Source of the DNA: Rhodospirillaceae bacterium | GTDB taxonomy: Bacteria > Pseudomonadota > Alphaproteobacteria > Rhodospirillales > Rhodospirillaceae | NCBI GenBank assembly: GCA_009693785.1 | Contig: SHWP01000002.1 | Location: forward strand, 59,128 to 123,127 | DNA length: 64,000 nucleotides | Direction: 5' to 3' | Shown here: piece by piece, positions 1 through 8,484 of the stretch | Position numbering within the stretch: position 1 is the first letter of the stretch | Layout: the number at the start of each line of letters is the position of its first letter | The notes under the pieces: generated by a model | What the model was told of the DNA's origin: nothing | What the model saw: the letters and a program-made list of their open reading frames with translations, nothing else | Databases searched by the model: none | Translations under genes and position numbers: made by a program

Positions 1-2084
1 AAAATCTCAATCTTGGCCGGGTCACGCGCCGTTCCTATGCTTCGCCGGGCGGCCGCGTTCTCACGTGTGAGAATCAAATGACCGTCGGCCAGGACCGTGG
101 CCTGCCAACCTGTCTCGACCATTGTTGTTGCGTTTGCTTCGGCGATCAACGCAGGCCCAGTAATTTTTGACCCAACTGAAAGGGCCGCGCGGTCGTGAAC
201 CAGTGCGTCGTGACTCTCACCCTTTGAGATCAACCGCACGCGCGCAACCGGCGAGGGAGTGTTTGCGGTAGCGGGTGGATGAAAGGCCTCAGGCGGTGTC
301 GTGATATGTGTTGCCACTGCTTCGATGTCGGCGCTTTCGCAAATGATGGTTTTGCTGTCTGGAGCAAAGCCAAACTTCTGGCGGTAGACGACTGCGAAGG
401 CTTGTTGCATCTCCAATAACGAGCCCCAAGTCACAGCCAATGGCGTATCGCTGCCTTCGGCCCGCAAATGCAGCCGTTGCGTGATGCTGATTTGTCCTGG
501 CATAACATCGCGCGCAAGTTCATCACGCGCTGTTCGAACCAATGTCTCAAGGACAAGCATGATTGCCGCAAGGTGCGGCTCATCTAATGGTAATTCGATG
601 GTTTGCTGCTTGTTGACGCTTTGCGCGGCCAAGCCGATGCCAAAGGCCGAGAGCACGCCTGCTAATGGATGGATGACAACGGTGGCGATATCCAAGGCTT
701 CGGCCACAAGGCAGGCATGTTGCCCGCCTGCACCCCCGAAACTTGCGAGCGCATAACCCGTGACATCATAACCTTGTTCGATCGATACGCGTTTGATGGC
801 GCGGGCCATGTTATCGACGGCGATGGCAATGAAGTCACTAGCCACATTCTCAGGTGTGCGCGGCTGGCCGGTGGTTGCGCTGATGTCATCGGCCAGCCGC
901 ATGAATTTCTCCCGGGCAACTTGACTGTCGAGCGCTTGATCAGCGCCGGGCCCAAACGCTCGAGGGAAAAACTGCGGCTGAATCTTGCCCAGCAACACGT
1001 TGCAGTCGGTCACGGTTAGGGGGCCGCCCTTGCGGTAACAGGCCGGGCCGGGTTGGGCTCCGGCGGATTCTGGGCCGACACGGAGCCGCAACCCATCGAA
1101 TTGGCAAATCGACCCGCCGCCCGCGGCGACGGTATGAATTTTCATCATCGGCGCGCGCAATCGCACGCCTGCCACCATCGTGTCGTAGGCGCGCTCAAAG
1201 TCACCGGCGATGTGCGAAACATCGGTCGATGTGCCGCCCATGTCAAAGCCGATAATTTTATCGAACCCCGCCGCTCGCGCGGTTTGCGCCACGCCCACCA
1301 CGCCACCAGCCGGACCCGATAGCACCGCATCCTTGCCATGGAACCGCTCGGCAGCGGCAAGTCCGCCACTCGACTGCATAAAGTACAAGCGTGCGCCGCC
1401 GGTTTGCTGAGACAGGCGTTCGACATAGGCCCTCAAGACCGGTGACAAGTAGGCGTCGGCGACTGTGGTGTCGCCGCGCCCGATAATTTTCATGACGGGG
1501 TTGACGCGGTGGGATACAGAAATTTGTGTAAACCCCAGGTCTTTTGCAATCGCTTCGAGGGTCATCTCATGCGCAGGATAGCGGTCGGCATGCATCAAAA
1601 CGATGGCGAGTGATTTAAAACCGGAGGCGCGTAGAGATGCCAACGCTGCGCGTGCGTGCGACCGGTCGATCTCTTGCAAAATTTCACCATGGGCAGAGGT
1701 GCGCTCACGAATCTCGGCAACCTGGTCGTAGATCATCGCGGGCAATTTGATATTCAGATCGAACAGGCGAGGGCGGTGCTGCGTGCCGATGCGAAGCACA
1801 TCGCCGAGGCCGGCCGTGATTGCGAGTGCGGTTGGCTCACCTTTGCGTTCGAGCAACGCGTTCGTTGCGATGGTGGTGCCAACTTTAATGGCATCGATGT
1901 TGCTGGCCGGAAATGGCGCACCCGGAGGTAGTTTCATGATCGAGCGCATGCCGTGCAGCGCTGCATCGTCGTAATGAGCTGGATCGTCCGAAAGAAGCTT
2001 GGCGGTCGTGAGTGCGCCATCTGGGGCAATGGCGACGATATCGGTGAAGGTGCCGCCCCTGTCGATCCAAAACTGCCACCCCAT
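1..2084 (-). CDS. 5-oxoprolinase / hydantoinase family protein (HyuA-like), 3' end beyond window
   Basis: Minus-strand translation from ATG at 2084 reads MGWQFWIDRGGTFTDIVAIAPDGALTTAKLLSDDP...KVGTTIATNALLERKGEPTALAITAGLGDVLRIGTQHRPRLFDL...ADAYLSPVLRAYVERL...GFDMGGTSTDVSHIAGDFE and stays open to position 1. Typical hydantoinase A/oxoprolinase motifs. An upstream ATG at 2150 is also possible. Confidence 0.9.
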   Translation of the reverse strand, partial: MGWQFWIDRGGTFTDIVAIAPDGALTTAKLLSDDPAHYDDAALHGMRSIMKLPPGAPFPASNIDAIKVGTTIATNALLERKGEPTALAITAGLGDVLRIGTQHRPRLFDLNIKLPAMIYDQVAEIRERTSAHGEILQEIDRSHARAALASLRASGFKSLAIVLMHADRYPAHEMTLEAIAKDLGFTQISVSHRVNPVMKIIGRGDTTVADAYLSPVLRAYVERLSQQTGGARLYFMQSSGGLAAAERFHGKDAVLSGPAGGVVGVAQTARAAGFDKIIGFDMGGTSTDVSHIAGDFERAYDTMVAGVRLRAPMMKIHTVAAGGGSICQFDGLRLRVGPESAGAQPGPACYRKGGPLTVTDCNVLLGKIQPQFFPRAFGPGADQALDSQVAREKFMRLADDISATTGQPRTPENVASDFIAIAVDNMARAIKRVSIEQGYDVTGYALASFGGAGGQHACLVAEALDIATVVIHPLAGVLSAFGIGLAAQSVNKQQTIELPLDEPHLAAIMLVLETLVRTARDELARDVMPGQISITQRLHLRAEGSDTPLAVTWGSLLEMQQAFAVVYRQKFGFAPDSKTIICESADIEAVATHITTPPEAFHPPATANTPSPVARVRLISKGESHDALVHDRAALSVGSKITGPALIAEANATTMVETGWQATVLADGHLILTRENAAARRSIGTARDPAKIEI

Positions 2085-2269
2085 TGCGCGGTCCCGATCC
2101 TGCGAATCGCCTGCTACTGAATTGTGCCGTTTCGATAGCAGTAGGCCCATAAAAACAACAGCGACCGTTGGGGTTGCGCCACCGAAAGACCACGCTAACA
2201 CATTGTTAAATCTATATTTTTAATATGGCATGCAATGGTATTGAGCCAGATCATGGCAAAAACTCTAAT

Positions 2270-2284
2270 TGCGAATAATTCTTA
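2270..2284. promoter_or_regulatory. Candidate Fur-type 7-1-7 operator upstream of feoA
   Basis: TGCGAATAATTCTTA is an imperfect inverted repeat around a central A, in the AT-rich intergenic region about 55 bp 5' of feoA. It resembles TGAnAATnATTnTCA-type Fur sites; not scored with a matrix. Confidence 0.4.
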
Positions 2285-2338
2285 ATATCGCTATATGGTG
2301 GCCTAGTCAGCGGTCGTTCCGCGAAGGCGCTGCCGAAG

Positions 2339-2599
2339 GTGAATGAGCAGAAAATGTCGGCCAAATTTCATGTTTCTCTCGGCGGGCTAAAGGTTGGCGA
2401 AAGCGGCAGGGTCGTGGCCCTGGCGCGCGCCGACCGGCGTTACCGCGAAAAATTGTTGGCCTTTGGCCTGACGCCTGGAACCTTGGTCTCGGTCGAACGC
2501 GTCGCCCCCATGGGCGATCCCATGGAGCTGCGCGTGCGTGGCTTCGCGCTGAGCCTCAGGCGCGGCGAAGCCGACGCCGTGACGGTGGAACGCGCATGA
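2339..2599 (+). CDS. feoA: FeoA domain ferrous iron transport protein
   Basis: VSLGGLKVGESGRVVALARADRRYREKLLAFGLTPGTLVSVERVAPMGDPMELRVRGFALSLRRGEADAVTV is an SH3-like FeoA domain immediately upstream of feoB. GTG start at 2339 or ATG at 2354. Confidence 0.92.
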   Translation: MNEQKMSAKFHVSLGGLKVGESGRVVALARADRRYREKLLAFGLTPGTLVSVERVAPMGDPMELRVRGFALSLRRGEADAVTVERA

Positions 2600-4935
2600 C
2601 CGCCCGCATGGACAAACCCTTGACCATTGCCATCGTTGGCAACCCGAATTGTGGCAAGACATCGCTCTTCAATGCGCTGACAGGCTCGCACCAAAAAGTT
2701 GGCAATTGGCCGGGCGTGACGGTCGACCGCAAAGAGGGTTATTTCACACATCAAGGCCGCAAGGTCGCGGTAGTCGATTTACCGGGTGTTTATTCGTTGG
2801 CAGTTTCGGGCGAAAGCTCAATCGACGAACGCATCGCTCGCGATTTCATTCTCTCTCGCGAATCCGATCTCGTCGTCAATATTATCGATGCCTCGAATTT
2901 GGAGCGGAACCTCTACCTCACCACTCAGCTGGCCGAGATGGGTGTGCCGATGATTGTTGTCCTGAACATGATGGACGCGGCGCGCGCCAAGGGTCTGACA
3001 ATCGATTTGGCTGCAATACAAGATCAACTTGGCGTAACGGTGGCGGGCGTCGTGGCGACAACGGGCGAGGGGTTAGCCACGCTGAAGAGCATCCTGATCT
3101 TTACCGAACCTTCGGCCAGCATCCCTCGCCTGAGCATCGACTTTGGCGAGGTTGTGAACAAAGAGATCTCAGCTTTGACAGCGATGATCCCTGCGCGAGC
3201 GGGGAACAATCCAGCTTATGCGCGATGGGCCGCGGTCAAATTGCTGGAAGGCGATGCAGGCGTCATAGGTAGCGTGAATGAAGCTGTTCGAAGTGCGGTC
3301 ATGGTATCTCAAAGACGCATCGCGGCCACCGCTAACGAAGATGCGGACATTCTAATCGCCGACCGGCGGTTCACCATGGCGCACGCATTGGTGCAAACCG
3401 CCGTGACGCGGCACGGCATTGCCAGCAGGTCGATCACCGACCGCATTGATGCGGTTGTGCTCAATCGCGTGCTAGGCATCCCGATCTTTCTCGCTGTCAT
3501 GTATGTGATGTTTTTATTCACGATCGATGTCGGTAATGCGTTCATCGATTTCTTCGACATTCTCGCGGGCACCATTCTGGTCGGCGGTGTTGGCCATGTT
3601 TTGAACGCGCTGGGTGCCCCTGCGTGGTTTGTCACCATCTTGGCTGGTGGTGTTGGTGGCGGGATGCAAACCGTGGCGACCTTCATTCCGATCATCGGCT
3701 GTTTGTTCTTGTTCCTATCTGTCCTTGAAGACAGCGGTTATATGGCGCGCGCGGCTTTTGTGATGGACCGGTTCATGCGCGCATTGGGGTTGCCGGGTAA
3801 ATCCTTCGTGCCGATGATGGTGGGCTTTGGCTGCACGGTACCCGCCGTGATGTCGACGCGCACACTCGATAATCACCGCGACCGCGTGCTGACGGCGGTG
3901 ATGTCGCATTTCATGTCGTGCGGCGCGCGGTTGCCGGTTTATGCCTTGTTTGCGGCCGCGTTCTTCCCGGTTGGCGGGCAAAACATTGTTTTCCTGCTCT
4001 ACATTATCGGCTTGGCCTTTGCGGTGGCCACGGGGCTATTGCTGAAAAACACCATTTTGGCCGGACATTCCGCGCCGTTCTTGATGGAACTGCCGCTGTA
4101 TCACCGACCGACATTACGGGGCGTGTTGATCCGCACCTGGGAACGGTTGAAGGCCTTTGTGTTCAAAGCGGGTAAGTTCATCGTGATGGTTGCGGTGGTG
4201 CTGACGTTCCTGAACTCATGGGGCCGCGATGGCAGTTTTGGCAACGAAAACACACAAAACTCCGTGCTCGCGGCGGTTGGTGAAACACTGATCCCGGTTT
4301 TCAAACCCATGGGGATCCGCGAGGACAATTGGCCCGCTGCGGTTGGGCTATTCACCGGGTTGTTTGCCAAGGAAGTCGTCGTGGGCACGCTTGATGCCCT
4401 TTATTCGCAAATGGCTGCGGATGAAGCGGGTGCCGGGGCCCAGAAGCCTGGATTTGATTTTTGGGCGGGTATCGGCAATGCGTTTGCTTCAGTCCCCACT
4501 AATCTCGCGAGCCTTGCCGACCGCCTGCCCGATCCCTTGGGGCTCAATTTGACAATCGCCGAGAATGTAGAAGATGCCGCCGAGAAGCAGGCCGTGACCA
4601 TCAATACCTTCGGCATGATCGCATCGAAGTTTGACGGAGCTATTGGCGCCTTCGCCTATCTCATCGCGATTCTTCTCTACTCGCCATGCATGTCAGCCCT
4701 ATCGGCCTATTACCGCGAGCTTTCGGGGGGATGGACGGCCTTCGTCGCCCTTTACTCGACTGCTTTGGGGTATGGCTTTGGGGTGCTGACCTACCAGATC
4801 GGCACATTCAGCCGCGATCCGGCCACAGCGAGCATTTGGATCGGTGTGATCCTTGCTTTGATTCTGAGTGGCGTGGGAGCCCTCATCATTACCGGGCGGC
4901 GCGGACGTCCGTCTGTCCTGGCTCCGGCCGAGTGA
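2596..4935 (+). CDS. feoB: Ferrous iron transport protein B (GTPase-permease)
   Basis: GNPNCGKTSLFNALTGSHQKVGNWPGVTVDRKEG, DLPGVYSL, NMMD; two Gate domains with GFGCTVPAVMSTRTL. Overlaps feoA by 4 nt. Confidence 0.97.
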   Translation: MTARMDKPLTIAIVGNPNCGKTSLFNALTGSHQKVGNWPGVTVDRKEGYFTHQGRKVAVVDLPGVYSLAVSGESSIDERIARDFILSRESDLVVNIIDASNLERNLYLTTQLAEMGVPMIVVLNMMDAARAKGLTIDLAAIQDQLGVTVAGVVATTGEGLATLKSILIFTEPSASIPRLSIDFGEVVNKEISALTAMIPARAGNNPAYARWAAVKLLEGDAGVIGSVNEAVRSAVMVSQRRIAATANEDADILIADRRFTMAHALVQTAVTRHGIASRSITDRIDAVVLNRVLGIPIFLAVMYVMFLFTIDVGNAFIDFFDILAGTILVGGVGHVLNALGAPAWFVTILAGGVGGGMQTVATFIPIIGCLFLFLSVLEDSGYMARAAFVMDRFMRALGLPGKSFVPMMVGFGCTVPAVMSTRTLDNHRDRVLTAVMSHFMSCGARLPVYALFAAAFFPVGGQNIVFLLYIIGLAFAVATGLLLKNTILAGHSAPFLMELPLYHRPTLRGVLIRTWERLKAFVFKAGKFIVMVAVVLTFLNSWGRDGSFGNENTQNSVLAAVGETLIPVFKPMGIREDNWPAAVGLFTGLFAKEVVVGTLDALYSQMAADEAGAGAQKPGFDFWAGIGNAFASVPTNLASLADRLPDPLGLNLTIAENVEDAAEKQAVTINTFGMIASKFDGAIGAFAYLIAILLYSPCMSALSAYYRELSGGWTAFVALYSTALGYGFGVLTYQIGTFSRDPATASIWIGVILALILSGVGALIITGRRGRPSVLAPAE

Positions 4936-4950
4936 TCAAGGTTCCCTAAC

Positions 4951-5232
4951 ATGATCCTCACCGACCTTCGAGATTATCTAGCGTCGCGCAAACGTGCATC
5001 GGTGGCCGAGATTTCCAATCACTTCGGCATGGATGTCCCAGCCCTCGAGGGCTTATTGGCGGCCTGGATCGCCAAGGGCCGCGTGCGGCGGTTGAAGGAT
5101 CACTTGCCGTGCGGAACGTGCGGTAAATGTGAATCAGCAACCACGGATATCTACGAATGGGTGGGCGTCAACGGTTGCCCGGACCCGGTGATCAGTGGCC
5201 GGCGCCTCAGCCAGCAGGTTACCGGTACGTGA
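4951..5232 (+). CDS. FeoC-like winged-helix protein with Cys-rich motif
   Basis: MILTDLRDYLASRKRASVAEISNHFGMDVPALEGLLAAWIAKGRVRRL...CGTCGKC, directly after feoB. Confidence 0.82.
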   Translation: MILTDLRDYLASRKRASVAEISNHFGMDVPALEGLLAAWIAKGRVRRLKDHLPCGTCGKCESATTDIYEWVGVNGCPDPVISGRRLSQQVTGT

Positions 5233-6853
5233 ATTCGGGTGCCGCAGAGATGAGTGCAACCAGTCGGCGCAGCTCATTCTCTTGGGTTTGCAAACTCGCC
5301 GTGCCGTTACCAAGATAAGACTGTATGCCACTGCTTGATGCGGCCCATGCGCGGAGCGCGTCGTAACCAGATTTCGATATCTGATAGCCAACGATGCGGC
5401 CGATCCAATCATCCAGTAGTTCTGCGGTCGACTTGGTATCAATCGACTCATTGCGCAACGTCACGCTTAACGCACCGTTTGAAATGGCCGTGAGGTTGGT
5501 ATTCCACTGCGTCATCAAGCCCGTTGTGCTCAGCCAGTAATCACTGTCATCCGGCCAGCCATCAGGCGTGCCCCACAAGAACAGGGCGTCCTTGGTTCCA
5601 GTAAAGGCCGTGGACATCAAACGCGTTGGCTTGATTTTCGAGTTGATGGTGCGTGCAAACGCAATGACCTTCTCATACGGGCGACGCACCTTAACGGCCG
5701 GGCCTTCCATGACTTGAGTGTACCTCAAGATTTCGCGTAACACCGAGGCAATCTGGTCGGGGCTTTGACGGTTGTCGAGCCAAGTTTGGATTGCGAGTTG
5801 CACGACTTCTGAGGGTGGGTTATCGCCAAAAATGCGTATGGCAATTTTGTTGACGACGAACTCGGCAGTCTTTACGTGCTGGGCCGCCAGCTCGATCACC
5901 TTATTGCCCTGCGCCACGCCAGTGGCTGCTTGCGCGTCAGTGACCGGCTGCAAGGGGGCAAGGTCGACACCCAAAAACTTCGCGGCATTGCGGTTATGGT
6001 ATGTGGACTCATACACAAACTGACCATTGGCAGGCAGTGAACGCGTATTCGAAATGCGCTGGTTCATGCCCACCGTCCAGCCTGACAAGGCGCGGCTGGC
6101 TTGCAGGATGTCTTGATCTGAAAACCCACGAGAGTTTGAACCCACGGGCTCAGGGCCTGGGCCATTCCATGGCGGGGTTGTCACCCCGAGGTAAGCGCCA
6201 CGCCCCATAGTGTGAAGTTCCAAGAGTTCACGCCCATAATTCTCGTTGGGTGTTGTCGCGCGGCTCACAGCGTTATCGAGATAGAACAGCATCGCCGTGG
6301 AGCGTGCATTGGCATTCACCAGGTCGGTGAAATTCCCCAAAGCGTACCGGCGCATGACTTGCTGGTCGTAGATTGGCAAGGTGAACATCACCTGCGAGCC
6401 CTCGGCTTGGGCAACGTTAAAATGCCGATGCCAAAAATCCACCATGAGCTCGCGGATCTGCGCGGTATTGTGAACGTTGCGAATCCAGGTCGCTGCGATT
6501 GTCTCCTCAGCGATGCGATTGATTTCGTTTTGCGGCAATGTCCGGGTGCGGGTGACGTCGTCGTAGATGTCGTAGAGTTCCTTTCCAGACATGGACAGGG
6601 TATTGAGCGGGCGGTCCTCGTCAACGGCGGGCCAAATTCCCTGGGCATCATTGCGCTCGCCATACGTAATGCGCAGCGCGGCATCAGCCAGGATTTGGGT
6701 CGTAATGGGATCATCACCTAGGGGCGCGGCAAGCTGTTCTTCAACCCAACCGGCCCAGCCTATGGCTTGAACTCTGGCGATGTCGGTGTCGCGCGCGCCG
6801 AACGTCACGCGGTTCAGGGCAATTAGTTTGGGAGATGGTTTATCGGGTAACAT
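5219..6853 (-). CDS. DUF1800 domain-containing protein
   Basis: LNRVTFGARDTDIARVQAIGWAGWVEEQL...RELMVDFWHRHFNV...NYGRELLELHTMGRG...QASRALSGWTV...ANKIAI-like region; paired with a DUF1501 gene. Confidence 0.88.
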   Translation of the reverse strand: MLPDKPSPKLIALNRVTFGARDTDIARVQAIGWAGWVEEQLAAPLGDDPITTQILADAALRITYGERNDAQGIWPAVDEDRPLNTLSMSGKELYDIYDDVTRTRTLPQNEINRIAEETIAATWIRNVHNTAQIRELMVDFWHRHFNVAQAEGSQVMFTLPIYDQQVMRRYALGNFTDLVNANARSTAMLFYLDNAVSRATTPNENYGRELLELHTMGRGAYLGVTTPPWNGPGPEPVGSNSRGFSDQDILQASRALSGWTVGMNQRISNTRSLPANGQFVYESTYHNRNAAKFLGVDLAPLQPVTDAQAATGVAQGNKVIELAAQHVKTAEFVVNKIAIRIFGDNPPSEVVQLAIQTWLDNRQSPDQIASVLREILRYTQVMEGPAVKVRRPYEKVIAFARTINSKIKPTRLMSTAFTGTKDALFLWGTPDGWPDDSDYWLSTTGLMTQWNTNLTAISNGALSVTLRNESIDTKSTAELLDDWIGRIVGYQISKSGYDALRAWAASSSGIQSYLGNGTASLQTQENELRRLVALISAAPEFTYR

Positions 6854-6894
6854 GACGCCTCGGTTTCATTACAATCGTCATTTTGAATATCGAC

Positions 6895-8142
6895 TTACGC
6901 TTTTTTGCCGCCCAACGTCCCGGCATCGTCGCCGTTAACTATGCCCATCGGCTGGTAGGGAATCGTGGGGAACACTTGATCCAGCCGACGCGCACCGTGA
7001 CGTTTGGCCAAGACTTCGCCGATCACGCGGCGGTAGTCGGTCGTGACGTCAAGGTCGCCGTTGAAGAGTTGATTGGGGGCCAGCCCTGGCCAGGTGCCGT
7101 AAATCTTGCCGCCGTTGACGTTGCCGCCTAGCACGAACATGTACCCGCCCGAGCCATGGTCGGTGCCTTGGCTTGCGTTTTCGCGGAAGCGGCGGCCAAA
7201 TTCGGTCATCGTGACGACTGTGGTTTTCGCACGGAAATTCGAGATCTCGCGCCAGAACGCGCCAAGCGAACGGGCTAAATCTGATGCACGAGCATTAAAT
7301 TCAGCCAGGAGGTTGTTGTGGTGGTCCCAACCACCCATGTCGATGTGGGCGACTTCAAGGCCGATATTCATTTTCATCAGCGACGCAAGCGAACGCAACG
7401 ATGTGGTTAGTGCGCCGCCCGGATAGCCGTAGTTGGTATTATCCGTCGCCAAGTTGCGCAGGCCGGTTTGAACCGAGGCAATGGCATCAAGCGTTTGGGT
7501 GGCTGTTTTTTCATAGCCTGTCGTGCCTTTGTTCATAGCACGTATGATATTGGCATTGGCGTCGCCGCCAGAGACCGTAAAGCTACTGGCATTTGAAATT
7601 GCAATAGACCCGTTAAAGCCCAACAGCGATTCCGGATTATTCGTCGACAGCGCGATGGTTCCAAGCTGCGGGCGAGTGCCTGAGAGCGATTTTAAATGGC
7701 GGGTCAACCAGCCATCAGTTGGCGTTAGCTCATCTTGATTGACACCCAACTCCATAAGCTCTTGGCAGGCGAAATGGCTGCGCTCCTGCATGCGCATGCC
7801 AGCGGAATGAACAATGGCCAGGCTCTTGGCATCGTAAAGCGCCTTGAGTTCAGTTGTTGACGGATGGAGGTAAAAATCCACGCCCTGAAGGGTGCCGACG
7901 CCAAGACCAGCATTGTTGCCGCTCGATAACACGCGGATTGTGGGGCGGTTGCTGATGTAGTTAGCGTCGCCAGCGGGGGCGATCATTTGCAGGCCGTCGC
8001 TGCCAAACCTTAAATACAGAACGATAAGGATGTCTTTCGCAGGCGCTTGCTGCGCAAATGCGACCTTAAGCCCCGGGGTGACGGCTGCAAAAACAGCGCC
8101 CGATGTGGCGGTTCGCAGAACTGAGCGGCGGGACAGGTTCAT
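6895..8142 (-). CDS. DUF1501 domain-containing protein
   Basis: Tat-like N-terminus MNLSRRSVLRTATSGAVFAAVTPGLKVAFA; LIVLYLRFGSDGLQMIAP; VVTMTEFGRRFRENASQGTDHGSGGYMFVLGGNVNGGKIYG. Confidence 0.9.
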   Translation of the reverse strand: MNLSRRSVLRTATSGAVFAAVTPGLKVAFAQQAPAKDILIVLYLRFGSDGLQMIAPAGDANYISNRPTIRVLSSGNNAGLGVGTLQGVDFYLHPSTTELKALYDAKSLAIVHSAGMRMQERSHFACQELMELGVNQDELTPTDGWLTRHLKSLSGTRPQLGTIALSTNNPESLLGFNGSIAISNASSFTVSGGDANANIIRAMNKGTTGYEKTATQTLDAIASVQTGLRNLATDNTNYGYPGGALTTSLRSLASLMKMNIGLEVAHIDMGGWDHHNNLLAEFNARASDLARSLGAFWREISNFRAKTTVVTMTEFGRRFRENASQGTDHGSGGYMFVLGGNVNGGKIYGTWPGLAPNQLFNGDLDVTTDYRRVIGEVLAKRHGARRLDQVFPTIPYQPMGIVNGDDAGTLGGKKA

Positions 8143-8433
8143 CGTTAGCTCCTGGCGGACTTTTTCGACTCTCGTATTATCTCATAATCTGAAGAAAGAT
8201 GCTCGATAACAAAGGCTTGTTACACGGCCAATAAGATGAGAAAAACGAGGTAAACCCTCAATTAGGACTATTTTAATCCTCAATGGGTTGCCCTGTTCGA
8301 CCACCGTTTCGTTACAACCCAATAACACCTGACCCTTCGCCATGGTTGCCGCGTTTGCAAGCCTCATAAATGAGATTTTTCAAACTTTTGTCAACGATAG
8401 TTTTACGTATCGCGATGCAGGCGGCTCAAACAA

Positions 8434-8461
8434 AAGGGCCGGAGGTTTCCCTCCGGCCCTT
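8434..8461 (-). terminator. Rho-independent terminator for TonB-dependent receptor gene
   Basis: Perfect 12-bp stem AAGGGCCGGAGG/CCTCCGGCCCTT with 4-nt loop, followed on the minus strand by TTGTTTG, just 3' of the receptor stop. Confidence 0.85.
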
Positions 8462-8484
8462 GGCCGATTCGATAGCAACAAATC

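Noticed and set aside
669-2223. Several plus-strand ORFs (669..1019, 1053..1322, 1656..1931, 1999..2223) opposite the first gene
   Set aside because: They lie antisense to a clear 5-oxoprolinase reading frame and have no recognisable protein features.
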